Part shown: positions 27,745 through 36,755 of the stretch, in pieces
How the letters are laid out: the number at the start of each line of letters is the position of its first letter
Numbering within the stretch: the first letter of the stretch is position 1
Source: Victivallales bacterium
GTDB lineage: Bacteria > Verrucomicrobiota > Lentisphaeria > Oligosphaerales > Oligosphaeraceae
Assembly: GCA_017964325.1 (NCBI GenBank)
Contig: JAGCSE010000309.1
Location: 32,043 to 96,042 of the forward strand
Direction of reading: 5' to 3'
Length of the DNA: 64,000 nucleotides
Made by a program: the position numbers and the translations under genes
The notes under the pieces: generated by a model
Told to the model about the DNA's origin: nothing
What the model saw: only the letters and a program-made list of their open reading frames with translations
Database searches by the model: none

Positions 27745-27939
27745 AAAACGCTCTGTCCCGCAAGAGGGTAGATTACGGAAGCCGTGGAACGGTATCGCGC
27801 AGAGTGCTAAACCGTGCCAGCTACAGGCAAGCTCCCATAAGAGTACGCAACCTATCGCGGGATGACCTCGTGAATCGCTCCCAAAGGACGCCGTTTATAA
27901 GGACACTTTTTCCTATTCTTATAGAGAATAGAGCGTTTT
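27745..27939. ncRNA. Candidate structured RNA, about 195 nt, closed by a perfect 10-bp stem
   Basis: AAAACGCTCT (27745-27754) pairs perfectly with AGAGCGTTTT (27930-27939). Inside, TCCCGC (27756-27761) pairs with GCGGGA (27857-27862), and short local hairpins follow (ACGG/CCGT near 27775, ACGGT/ACCGT near 27789, CTATTCT/AGAATAG near 27913). The enclosed part is GC-richer than the AT-rich surroundings and has no open reading frame of note. Size and single closing stem recall 6S-type RNAs, but I find no diagnostic motif of 6S, tmRNA, RNase P, SRP RNA or a known riboswitch. The strand is unknown. Confidence 0.45.
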
Positions 27940-28285
27940 CAAAAAACAAAGGTTCTAATTCCTGTTAATCACACAACCATTAGTGGCATTGCCATCAGTC
28001 ATGTCAAAAGAAGGGAAAAAACTGTTTTTATGGTGAAAGACTACTCCTAAATGATTGATTTTTATCGTTTTTATAAATAATGATAACAAAAATAAATAAT
28101 TTAATTCTCTGAGTAAAAAAATCAATTGCAAAATCTGGAAAAAAGCCGGTTAAGTTAAGATTTTGCCAACAATCGTAAAATCCACCACTTGCAAAAATTG
28201 CCCTCCTGCGATAGATTACGAACAAATTCAAAATAAATCGCCCGATTACTCTCTTGATTGTAAGCACATGACAGGATATGATATC

Positions 28286-29611
28286 ATGATCAATCTTGAA
28301 AACAGCAGAGAACTCCGCATCAAGCGTGCCAATACGGATTGGTGGATCAACGAAAAGGCCATCGTCGGCGAAAACGGCAAGACCTACATCGCCTACATGA
28401 CGGACATGGGCGAAATCCATCTCAAAGAGCTGGATGCCAAATGCAACCGCGCCCCCAGTCGCGACATCACGCTCCGTCGCCTCAACTGCAATTATGCCGA
28501 TGAACATAACTCCCCTTCCCTCTGCATTTTACAGGATGGCCGCATGATCGTCGCCTACACAGGGCATGCCGCAACTGCTACGCTCACATATCGCATTACA
28601 GAAAGACCATACGACATTTTCTCCTTCGGGCCAGAAATTGTCCTTGAATACGACAGCAGCGTCACATACGCGCAATTGTTCGAAAACACCGCCAGGCATG
28701 AGTTGTGGCTGTTCACACGCGTCGCCGGCGTCACATGGGAATTCCGCTACTCGAAAGATGCCATCCATTGGAGCAAACCAACATGTTTTCTTGCTTCTGA
28801 TGCAGGCGGACTATTCTATTTCAATGTCCGCAAGCAACTGATACCAAGCAAGAAAGGATTATGTGAACGTTGGTTCTTCGCTCTTTATGGCCATCCGCGA
28901 ATTTCTAAGGACCACACCATCCGCAGCGGCATTTTCGATTCCGATGGATGGCTCCTGACAATGGACGGCGAACGCACCAACATGAATCTCTATGACAACA
29001 AGTTAGGAGAAGACGGAAAACTGACCGTCAACCAACTTGACCTGCAAAACCTTTCTGTCGTCTATGATTCGCCCGAAGGCACTACCGTCAGACTGTTGGA
29101 AGTCGCGCCGACCGTCCCGTTGCGTGTCGGGCTCGCGACATTTGAGCTGAACAAGCCGGAAACGATAACTTATTACATTGCAAGCTGGAAGGATGATGCC
29201 TGGCGGTTGTCAAAGCCTATTGCCAAAGGCGGCGAGTTCCTCTCGAAGCCACCGCAATTAGACGGTTCACAGACATATGTCGGCGGCATGGCCTGCTATT
29301 ATGGCGTCGGTGAGGACGGTTTTCATCCGAAACATCATGATTGGTGTGAAACAAACCGCGTGTTCATCGCCCGCGCGAATTCGGAAAGCCGTCTATTGGA
29401 AAGCTATGTATCTCATGACGATGGTGTTACGTATGAATTGGAGCAAGTGATCAAATCCATTCCACTCAAGGAAAATTTGAAGATATGGCGACCGATTGTA
29501 CCGATTTTTGCACAGGACAACCTCCCCGTCTATTGGCATGAAGGAACGTATTCCGCGCATACGGGAGGATGGCACTGCGATGCCGTCATGTTCGTGGAAT
29601 ACGATGATTGA
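28286..29611 (+). CDS. BNR_4-type beta-propeller protein (sialidase-fold, possible glycan hydrolase)
   Basis: 441 residues without signal peptide. The start RANTDWWINEKAIVGENGKTYIAYMT, then EHNSPSLCILQDGRMIVAYTGHA, SYSKDAIHWSKP-type BNR/Asp-box-like motifs and WRPIVP near the C-terminus are typical of the BNR_4 (PF15892-type) propellers common in Lentisphaerae and Verrucomicrobia. Related proteins include rhamnogalacturonan or ulvan lyases (PL24/25-type) and sialidase-like hydrolases, so the activity is open. Starts at 28286 and 28268 are both possible; the weak site AGGAT favours 28286. The lack of a signal sequence suggests action on imported oligosaccharides. Confidence 0.65.
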   Translation: MINLENSRELRIKRANTDWWINEKAIVGENGKTYIAYMTDMGEIHLKELDAKCNRAPSRDITLRRLNCNYADEHNSPSLCILQDGRMIVAYTGHAATATLTYRITERPYDIFSFGPEIVLEYDSSVTYAQLFENTARHELWLFTRVAGVTWEFRYSKDAIHWSKPTCFLASDAGGLFYFNVRKQLIPSKKGLCERWFFALYGHPRISKDHTIRSGIFDSDGWLLTMDGERTNMNLYDNKLGEDGKLTVNQLDLQNLSVVYDSPEGTTVRLLEVAPTVPLRVGLATFELNKPETITYYIASWKDDAWRLSKPIAKGGEFLSKPPQLDGSQTYVGGMACYYGVGEDGFHPKHHDWCETNRVFIARANSESRLLESYVSHDDGVTYELEQVIKSIPLKENLKIWRPIVPIFAQDNLPVYWHEGTYSAHTGGWHCDAVMFVEYDD

Positions 29612-29784
29612 TACCTGAAAATCCCATAATAAATGGACCAATCGCAATGCTTATGCTTCATTTTATCCCATCATCGTTTCTTTTTTCAATAAATAATACT
29701 TGAATAATCAAAGATTCAGCATTACATTAAAAAGCCAAAATATCACTTGATTTGAGAATTACAGGCACGTTTCAAGGAGTTATC

Positions 29785-31296
29785 ATGGCATTCTATTACG
29801 ACGAACCGTCCCATACCTTCAGCGAATATCTGCTGATTCCAGGCTACACAGGCGCGGACTGCATTCCATCGAATGTCTCCTTGAAAACGCCACTAGTCAA
29901 ATATAAAAGAGGCGAGAAGCCGTTGCTGTCGATGAACATCCCGCTGGTTTCCGCAATCATGCAGGCCGTTTCGGGTGAACGAATGGCCGTTGCCCTCGCC
30001 CGCGAAGGCGGCGTGACTTTCATCTACGGCAACCAGACCATCAACAGCGAAGCCAACATGGTCCGCGCCGTCAAGAACTACAAGGCGGGTTTCGTTACGT
30101 CGGACTCCAATCTCACGCCAAACAACACGTTGCAGGATGTTCTTGATTTAAAAGCACATACAAAGCATTCCACCGTCGCCGTCACGGACGATGGTTCCGC
30201 CCATGGCAAGCTCCTCGGCATGGTCACAAGTCGCGACTACACGCTCGAACGAATCGCCATCGACGCGAAAGTCCAGTCGTTCATGACCCCCATCGACAAG
30301 CTTGTCTGTGCAGAGGAAGGCATCACCCTGCAGGCCGCCTACGATTTGATTTGGGAGCACAAGCTCAATACGCTGCCCATCATCTCGAAGGATGGCCATT
30401 TCGTGGCTTTTGTCTTCCGCAAGGACTATGACCAGCACAAGGAAAATCCGTTGGAAATGCTGGACGGGCAGCACCGCTACATCGTCGGCGCAGGCGTCAC
30501 TACAAAGGATTACGAACAGCGCATTCCGGCATTGGTCGATGCGGGGGCCGATGTCCTCTGCATCGACTCGTCGGAAGGCTACACGGAATGGCAGCGGCGC
30601 ACGATTCAGTTCGTCCGCCAGAAATATGGCGACACCGTCAAAATCGGCGCGGGCAACGTCGTCGATCGAGACGGATTCCGCTTCCTAGCTGATGCGGGTG
30701 CTGATTTCGTGAAGGTCGGCATCGGCGGCGGTTCCATCTGCATCACACGTGAAACCAAGGGGATCGGACGCGGTCAGGCCACCGCCGTCATCGAAGTCGC
30801 CAAGGCACGTGACGAATATTTTGAAGAAACTGGCGTCTATGTCCCGATTTGCTCCGACGGTGGCATCGTCCACGACTACCATATCACGCTCGCCCTCGCC
30901 ATGGGCGCAGATTTCTGCATGCTCGGCCGATATTTCGCCCGCTTTGACGAATCGCCCTCGGAAATCGTCCAGATCAACGGCAATTTCATGAAGGAATACT
31001 GGGGCGAAGGCAGCGCCCGTGCGCAGAACGTCGCTCGCTACGGGCAGAGCGGCAAGAAGACGCTCCCCTTCGTCGAAGGCGTTGACAGCTACGTCCCGTA
31101 TGCAGGACAGCTTCACACGACGCTGAACATCACGCTTGCGAAAATCCGCCACACGATGTGCAACTGCGGCGTCCTCAGCATCCCCGAACTTCAGAAAAAC
31201 GCCAAACTGACGCTTGTCTCCAGCGTCTCACTCGTCGAAGGCGGCGCCCATGACGTGCTTATCCGTGACAGCATCAAGCATCCGCAAACGATGTAA
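29785..31296 (+). CDS. guaB: IMP dehydrogenase, Tritrichomonas-type
   Basis: 503 residues. The TIM barrel is split by a CBS pair (about 95-220: [21 protein letters not shown] ... [21 protein letters not shown]). The catalytic loop is [12 protein letters not shown] with the active Cys. IMP-binding parts are VCSDGG-like ICSDGG and [13 protein letters not shown]. The mobile flap carries [13 protein letters not shown] and the Arg-Tyr dyad in VARYG. The potassium-site and C-terminal [12 protein letters not shown] are present. From memory this tracks the bacterial-like enzyme of Tritrichomonas foetus much more closely than E. coli GuaB, which has GSMFAGTEE at the GRYFARFDE position. RBS AAGGAG, 5-nt spacer, supports the ATG at 29785. 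It catalyses IMP to XMP with NAD+, the committed step of GTP synthesis. A good terminator follows. Confidence 0.93.
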   Translation: MAFYYDEPSHTFSEYLLIPGYTGADCIPSNVSLKTPLVKYKRGEKPLLSMNIPLVSAIMQAVSGERMAVALAREGGVTFIYGNQTINSEANMVRAVKNYKAGFVTSDSNLTPNNTLQDVLDLKAHTKHSTVAVTDDGSAHGKLLGMVTSRDYTLERIAIDAKVQSFMTPIDKLVCAEEGITLQAAYDLIWEHKLNTLPIISKDGHFVAFVFRKDYDQHKENPLEMLDGQHRYIVGAGVTTKDYEQRIPALVDAGADVLCIDSSEGYTEWQRRTIQFVRQKYGDTVKIGAGNVVDRDGFRFLADAGADFVKVGIGGGSICITRETKGIGRGQATAVIEVAKARDEYFEETGVYVPICSDGGIVHDYHITLALAMGADFCMLGRYFARFDESPSEIVQINGNFMKEYWGEGSARAQNVARYGQSGKKTLPFVEGVDSYVPYAGQLHTTLNITLAKIRHTMCNCGVLSIPELQKNAKLTLVSSVSLVEGGAHDVLIRDSIKHPQTM

Positions 31297-31367
31297 CCAA
31301 TTAACAATTGACAATTTGGAATCGTACCTTAATAACCAGTCGATAAGATTTCCAATATCATATCATG

Positions 31368-31408
31368 ACGCATGATTCATAACTGCAAAAACGGGATGAA
31401 TCATGCGT
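31368..31408. terminator. Hairpin terminator between convergent guaB and esterase genes
   Basis: A perfect 13-bp stem (31368-31380 with 31396-31408) and a 15-nt loop, followed by TTCCTTTTC. It lies between the stops of two convergent genes, so it could end transcription of guaB and possibly act in both directions. The T-tract is interrupted. Confidence 0.65.
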
Positions 31409-31426
31409 TTCCTTTTCATGGATATG

Positions 31427-32293
31427 TCAATTGGCTGTCAACTTGTTCATTTCCAGCCATTTGACGCATTCGGCCTGCCAACTGGCCCATTCCTCACCTT
31501 TACCGCAGCCCAGGCCGTGTTCGCCCTTCGGCAACTCGAACAATGTCACGGCAACGCCTTTCGCTTTCAAGGCTTTCGCGAAAAGTCGGCTGTTCTCAAC
31601 GTTGACAACCGTATCCTTCACGGAATGCGCGAGAAACACAGGCGGCGTGTCCTCCGTCACCAATAGTTCGTTCGACAGATTGTCGATTAGCTCCTGCGAC
31701 GGATTGTCGCCAAGAAGATTCCGCCGTGAACCTTCATGGGTGAATTTTCCCATGCTGATGACGGGATAAATCAAGACCATGAAATCCGGCCGGCAACTGA
31801 AACGCTCCACGGGATCCATATCCCCCGCCTTGCCTGTATCATAGTGCGTCCCGATGGTTGCCGCCAAATGGCCACCGGCGGAGAAGCCCATGATTCCCAA
31901 TCGTTTAGCATCGATGCCCCACTCCGCCGCATGAGCCCGCACGAGCCGCATGGCACGCTGTGCATCAAGCATGGGAATGGGATGGCGATACGTATTCAGA
32001 GGGTATTTCAAAACGACTCCCGCAATGCCGTATTGATGCAGCCATGCGGCGATGTCATGCCCTTCGTAGGAGGAGCATAATCCGCCGTAACCGCCTCCAG
32101 GACAGATCAATATGGCCGTGTATGGCTTTTTTGCCGTCTGCGGGACATAGACGGTGATGGTCGGAATGTCGCGATCCGCCTCCCCCATGGCGCCAGGCGC
32201 TTTGCCCGGCCAGACGTTCATCGTCGCAACTTTCTCCGCCAGAAGCATATTCGCCATCGCCAAAACCATCATCCATATCAAGCAACGTTTCAT
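31427..32293 (-). CDS. Secreted alpha/beta hydrolase (acetyl-esterase / BD-FAE type)
   Basis: 288 residues. Signal peptide MKRCLIWMMVLAMANMLLA, then NVWPGKAPGAMGEADRDIPT, a common opening of secreted esterases beside xylan/pectin enzymes. Catalytic elements: ICPGGGYGGL (oxyanion hole), GFSAGGHLAA (serine nucleophile), SVKDTVV (Asp) and KGEHGLG (His). Likely removes acyl groups from polysaccharides outside the cytoplasm. The ATG at 32293 has AAGGAG with a 6-nt spacer. The first 35 codons recur almost unchanged in the truncated copy at 34087-34302, with 96 identical bases in a row, so the gene took part in a recent duplication. Confidence 0.8.
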   Translation of the reverse strand: MKRCLIWMMVLAMANMLLAEKVATMNVWPGKAPGAMGEADRDIPTITVYVPQTAKKPYTAILICPGGGYGGLCSSYEGHDIAAWLHQYGIAGVVLKYPLNTYRHPIPMLDAQRAMRLVRAHAAEWGIDAKRLGIMGFSAGGHLAATIGTHYDTGKAGDMDPVERFSCRPDFMVLIYPVISMGKFTHEGSRRNLLGDNPSQELIDNLSNELLVTEDTPPVFLAHSVKDTVVNVENSRLFAKALKAKGVAVTLFELPKGEHGLGCGKGEEWASWQAECVKWLEMNKLTAN

Positions 32294-32547
32294 CATTGTC
32301 TCCTTAAAAATACGATTCATCCAAACGGGAGGATAACGCCTTCACGCATCCGCTAATATACCATTTTACGTCAATCTTTAAAGTCGATGAAGAAAACAAC
32401 ACCGTCTTTGATTGATAAAATCAATAAAATATTTGTAAATTGAAAAAAAACATATATTTATAAAAAATCACCTTTTTTCCGGCAGTTTTATAAGATTTTC
32501 CAATCTGAATCGTCTAATTAAATAAACACTTTTTTGGAGGAAACGTC

Positions 32548-33273
32548 ATGAAAGCGTCGATAGTTAGCAAAACATTTTTGAAATCAGTGACTTTTGTCGT
32601 TTTTACCGTCTTCTTCCTCTGTTGTTTCCATATGGCTCATGCAGAGGAGCAGGAGAAACGGCCCAACATCGGGCATCCCGCGATTCTCGATCCAGTCGCC
32701 AGACTTTTCAGTTCCGAACACGCATTTGATCCACGAATATATCAGGAACGGCAGTTGAGTGAAATGTATCGTTTGTACAATGACACGGCAAAGGCCTTGA
32801 TGGACATGCTGGACGACGGTGTCAAAAACCATCGCGAGGACAGAAGCTATCTCTCACCGTTGCACGTTGCGATCCAGGCGGTTGGTCGTTGGCACATCTA
32901 TCCTGCGACAGATACGTTGCTTTCATTGCTCGACTACAGGCTCGATGAAACAACGGTGCCCAAGGCGAACTACGTCGGTTCGTTCTTCTATCCGGCGGCT
33001 TTGGCTCTCCGTGATTTGGAAATCGAACAGGCAAAAATCGTCAAATGCATCACGGGTGCGGAAACGAATGAGAAAATCGCCTTGCTGACATGGCTTCTCT
33101 GTCTTCGTTGGAGCTATCATGAGGAAGGGATCCAGAAGGCGACCGAGTTCATCAAGCATGAGTTTCCCAAATACCAAAGGAATCCCAGAAAAAAGGAGAA
33201 ACTTGAAACGGCTCTCGGTATGCTTGCCAAATCAAAATATCCGCAGTTCATAGTGGACGCCCTGAAAAAGTAA
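32548..33273 (+). CDS. Secreted helical protein of unknown function (paralogue 1 of 2)
   Basis: 241 residues. Signal peptide through about residue 32 (...CFHMAHA), then an all-helical body resembling HEAT-like repeats: SYLSPLHVAIQAVGRWHIYPATDTLLSLLDYRLD, ALRDLEIEQAKIVKCITGAET, and more. No enzyme motif. RBS GGAGG before the ATG. The following gene has exactly the same length and shares the pattern SPLH-x-[AS]-[IL]-x-AV-xx-WH ... DY-[RK]-LD-xx-T-[VI]-P ... AE-[ST]-[NK]-E, so the two arose by tandem duplication with strong later divergence. HEAT-like folds usually bind proteins. Confidence 0.7.
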   Translation: MKASIVSKTFLKSVTFVVFTVFFLCCFHMAHAEEQEKRPNIGHPAILDPVARLFSSEHAFDPRIYQERQLSEMYRLYNDTAKALMDMLDDGVKNHREDRSYLSPLHVAIQAVGRWHIYPATDTLLSLLDYRLDETTVPKANYVGSFFYPAALALRDLEIEQAKIVKCITGAETNEKIALLTWLLCLRWSYHEEGIQKATEFIKHEFPKYQRNPRKKEKLETALGMLAKSKYPQFIVDALKK

Positions 33274-33311
33274 AGGGATATGCAAGCGATTATCAATCAA
33301 AGGAAAAGACT

Positions 33312-34037
33312 ATGAAAAACAGAATATCCAATATGATTAGCAACAGAACGGGCTGCGCCTTCCGAATATTGTTTACGGCATGTCTCATCGGCATGCTCCT
33401 GAATGTGAAAGCCGATGTGAAGGCGACCCATGCAAAAATGGAGAGCCCTGCTGTACTGGATTCCGTCACTCTGCTCAAATCCGCAAAAACCAACGATGAA
33501 AAATTGAAATATCTGGAGGAGCTCCATTATCTTTACATGGACAATGCGTTGTTGATACAGAACAAGTTACGCTATGACATAGCCAACCATCTGAAGGATG
33601 GCGGTTATTGTTCGCCTCTTCATCTTTCCCTGAGGGCAGTAAGTTGCTGGCATGTCCGTTCCGTCATGGACGATTTGCTCAAAATCATCGACTATAAACT
33701 GGATCCGCAGACTATACCGCGTGGTGGCGTTATGCCAGAGGATTACCTCCATCCCGTTCTCCGCGTTCTTATCAATCTCGGCATCGAAAGCGAAACAATC
33801 GTCCGCACCATCGCGAATGCGGAGTCGAAAGAACGTATATGCCTCCTGCTGTGGACATGGGGACATCTGAAAGGAGTGCGTAAAGAAGAAATACCGACGA
33901 TTCTTGAGAAGGAATCAGTCCAATATCCGGAAGAAAAGCAGCAGAAAAACCTCCGGCTGGCCGCTGACTATCTGAAAAAGGCGGAGCATATCAGCGATTT
34001 GATTCGGCTGTCCGAAGAAACTGGCAAAACGCCATAG
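33312..34037 (+). CDS. Secreted helical protein of unknown function (paralogue 2 of 2)
   Basis: 241 residues. Likely signal peptide (ILFTACLIGMLLNVKA), then a helical body parallel to the preceding gene (YCSPLHLSLRAVSCWHVRSVMDDLLKIIDYKLD ... LRVLINLGIESETIVRTIANAESKE). It starts 38 nt after the end of the first copy with an AAGGA-type RBS and should be cotranscribed. A strong 9-bp hairpin (34070-34091) follows. Function is unknown. The pair lies precisely between the intact esterase and its truncated copy. Confidence 0.7.
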   Translation: MKNRISNMISNRTGCAFRILFTACLIGMLLNVKADVKATHAKMESPAVLDSVTLLKSAKTNDEKLKYLEELHYLYMDNALLIQNKLRYDIANHLKDGGYCSPLHLSLRAVSCWHVRSVMDDLLKIIDYKLDPQTIPRGGVMPEDYLHPVLRVLINLGIESETIVRTIANAESKERICLLLWTWGHLKGVRKEEIPTILEKESVQYPEEKQQKNLRLAADYLKKAEHISDLIRLSEETGKTP

Positions 34038-34069
34038 CAACAGGACAAATCGGGCGGAAGGAATATATT

Positions 34070-34091
34070 AATAGGAAAGTTTTTTCCTATT
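34070..34091. terminator. 9-bp hairpin after the paralogous pair
   Basis: AATAGGAAA (34070-34078) pairs perfectly with TTTCCTATT (34083-34091) around a GTTT loop. It follows the stop at 34037. There is no T-tract after it, so it may be a weak terminator, or a mark of the duplication junction. Confidence 0.45.
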
Positions 34092-34302
34092 GTCGCCAAC
34101 GTCTGAACACCGAAGGCACCACGTATGGCTTTTTTGCCGTCTGCGGGACATAGACGGTGATGGTCGGAATGTCGCGATCCGCCTCCCCCATGGCGCCAGG
34201 CGCTTTGCCCGGCCAGACATTCATGGTAGCGATTTTCTCCGCCATAGCCATGTTCACCATCACAACAGCCAGAACCGTCATCAACATCGTGTTTCGTTTC
34301 AT
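34087..34302 (-). pseudogene. Truncated second copy of the esterase gene
   Basis: 71 codons: an intact signal peptide (MKRNTMLMTVLAVVMVNMAMA) and the first about 40 mature residues of the esterase at 31427-32293. The frame breaks off at the sequence AKKPY, before the oxyanion-hole loop, and runs into unrelated codons. 34123-34218 is identical over 96 bases to 32120-32215, while the signal-peptide part has diverged. The catalytic serine, Asp and His are all absent, so no activity is expected. An alternative is that only the leader is used as a secreted peptide. Confidence 0.8.
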
Positions 34303-34565
34303 GGAACATCTCTCATTTCTAAAAGTCTAAAGACTATTCATCTGCCAAATGTAAACTTGCTTCCATTAAATTTACCCAGTGCAAGCCATAAATCAACTTG
34401 ACATTGATTTTCAGTCTGTGTTCGCATCTGAAGCACATAGCTTGCCGAAGTCATAATCCACGAAAAAAAAGGCATTTGCAAAATTTTAATTCCATATTAT
34501 TGTAATCGAAAAACAGTTTTCTTCAATTTATTGACCAATATTCAGCCATTCACAGGAAGATGACC

Positions 34566-36662
34566 ATGCGCCACGGAGTCAGAGGATTTGCCATTTTTGC
34601 ATTTGCCGTATTGTCGCTTGTCTGCCCGAAGCCTTCTGCAGACGTTCTTCCCTGGCCGGACAAAATCGTCATCGACAATGGCTATTGCATGACTGTAACC
34701 GCCTTATTGAAAAGAAACGCCGCCTTGCAATTCACATGGCTGGATATCGCTAATCCGACTTCCCTAATTACTGATGGGACGGATTATCTGAATGCGAGTA
34801 TCGTCCAATGTGATCGGCCGGACAGAGGAACACCCGATGTCGTCTTCCCATTGACATGGTCATGTCGCAATTCCACATTCAGATGTATCGTTCCCGATGT
34901 CTGGGGATGGGACGACGTGGGACGACAACGCATTGAAATGCTACGCGAACCCAATATTATCGAGTCTCTGCTCTACGATGATGAATACCTTAGTTATTCC
35001 AGTTTCCGTCAATGTGTTGCACGGGACAAAAAGACAGATTATGTACGATACCAAGTTAACGCCCATGATAGACATGAAAAAAGACTCGATTTGAATTTTT
35101 TGTCAACAGGCCCATTTACGCGCTCAAGGCTCACTCAGGAAAATAACCATGTCTGGTATTGTATCGACGGCGATGAAATTCTGGCAAGAAATTATAATTC
35201 AAGATGGATACGTGTCAAAGAAAGCGCCTACCCGAATATTTGGCCTAATATCGATATTGCAGAGACAAAAACACAAGACGCCTCCATTGAAAATGGTACA
35301 TTGAAACCATTCATTGGCGAAAAAGCCGTCGGCAAACGCATTCTGGCAAACGGACAAGAACTAAAGAAGCCAGATGGACTTGAATGGTTTGTTTTGTTCA
35401 AAAACGAAAAAGGAGACATGTTCGCCTGCGGGCTCTTCCATGACAACCATTGGGAAGATTTGAATTGGCAATTGAAAACAGACATCCGCTGCGTGGTCGT
35501 CGATCATGACTGTGATTATATCCTGCTTTCAACCGACCTGACGTTGGACAAAAATGATGCGCGATCATCTTTGAAACAAGTAGTTAAACAACTTTCGGAC
35601 AGGATGCTTATCGCCTCGTATCCGCTGTATTATAGCAACAACAAGGAGAAAGAGCCGTCTGCGCAGCCCGTTTTGAAGAATACTGAAAAAGCACAGGCGG
35701 CAACCGCTCCTGACGACAAGCCGTTGACACGTCTGTTCAACGACGAAGAACTGAAGGAGCTCTTTGCTCCGCCGGATCCATCCGTCATTCAAGACCATCT
35801 GGAATTGGGACTTGCATACGACTGGTGCGGACAATACCGTAATGCCCTTGCGCATTTGAAACAGGCGGAGGGCGTACGCGCCAAATTCGAACTGGCGCTT
35901 TTATTGCGAACAGGCCGTCCGGGGGTCGCCATTGACTACTCCCTTCCTGAACAGTTGCTACAAAAAATCATAGAGGATTTCAGGGTGGAGAAGCCAAAGA
36001 AATTCTCTTCATTGACGTCAGAGGAATGGATTTTTTACGCGCGCGTCAGTCTTGAATTGGAGCGGATGAATGAAAAGAGTTTCATCAATCGCCTTCAACA
36101 AAGAAAGGAATTCACAGAACTTCCTGTCATCACACACCCAGGTACGAAGCGTGATCAGCGTGGTTTATTCCATCACATCATCCTGGGCGAGCGGTTGCTG
36201 GAGGAGGGAATCCACCTCGGGGAGACAGCCGGACATTACTACCGAGAATACTACCGCCAACTGGGATATTATTGGCCCGTGGGACGGCGGAGCAATACGG
36301 ATCGGATATGGAAGTCATATCAGACAAATGATTTAGAGGCACGAGCCGTCATGGCGTGGCTTGCGGGAACGCAACCGCGATATGCGGGTTATCGTGACAA
36401 GGGAAGCCATCTGCAGGATTTAAAAGCCGCCATCCGTGCGAAAAACAACCACGCTCAATATCTTCTCGGTATGATGTATCTGAAGCCGAACGCCTATCTG
36501 CAAACGGATAAGGAGCGTGCGCTCTTCTGGCTTCGTCGGGCCGCGGAACGCGGCCATGAACAGGCCAAGGCGGAACTGATTCTGTTGGGAGTCGATGACA
36601 AGGAGGCTAAAGCAAATCAATACAATCCGAACGGCAAAACATTCCGTTTAGTGACTCCCTGA
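34566..36662 (+). CDS. Large secreted protein with C-terminal Sel1-like repeats
   Basis: 698 residues. Signal peptide to about residue 27 (...CPKPSA), mature start DVLPWPDKIV. The first about 380 residues are beta-rich and unassigned (two Cys-containing segments, many Trp/Asp), with a Lys/Glu/Ala-rich linker near 375. The rest is helical, ending in Sel1/TPR-like units: NNHAQYLLGMMYL and ERALFWLRRAAERGHEQAKAELILLG. AGGAAG sits just before the ATG at 34560 and 6 nt before 34566, so I use 34566. Sel1 proteins usually scaffold complexes. The opening DVLPWP is shared with the Pro-rich protein at 10107-10481. Function unknown. Confidence 0.75.
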   Translation: MRHGVRGFAIFAFAVLSLVCPKPSADVLPWPDKIVIDNGYCMTVTALLKRNAALQFTWLDIANPTSLITDGTDYLNASIVQCDRPDRGTPDVVFPLTWSCRNSTFRCIVPDVWGWDDVGRQRIEMLREPNIIESLLYDDEYLSYSSFRQCVARDKKTDYVRYQVNAHDRHEKRLDLNFLSTGPFTRSRLTQENNHVWYCIDGDEILARNYNSRWIRVKESAYPNIWPNIDIAETKTQDASIENGTLKPFIGEKAVGKRILANGQELKKPDGLEWFVLFKNEKGDMFACGLFHDNHWEDLNWQLKTDIRCVVVDHDCDYILLSTDLTLDKNDARSSLKQVVKQLSDRMLIASYPLYYSNNKEKEPSAQPVLKNTEKAQAATAPDDKPLTRLFNDEELKELFAPPDPSVIQDHLELGLAYDWCGQYRNALAHLKQAEGVRAKFELALLLRTGRPGVAIDYSLPEQLLQKIIEDFRVEKPKKFSSLTSEEWIFYARVSLELERMNEKSFINRLQQRKEFTELPVITHPGTKRDQRGLFHHIILGERLLEEGIHLGETAGHYYREYYRQLGYYWPVGRRSNTDRIWKSYQTNDLEARAVMAWLAGTQPRYAGYRDKGSHLQDLKAAIRAKNNHAQYLLGMMYLKPNAYLQTDKERALFWLRRAAERGHEQAKAELILLGVDDKEAKANQYNPNGKTFRLVTP

Positions 36663-36755
36663 TTCCCTTATGAATGGACATGATGCGCCGTGGCGAATAT
36701 ATTAATAGGCATGGCATATCGCTGAAACCGTAAACAAACACAACGCATCATCACC

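Noticed and set aside
27745..27939. tmRNA, SRP RNA or RNase P RNA
   Set aside because: The conserved motifs of these RNAs were looked for on both strands and not found; kept only as an unassigned candidate.
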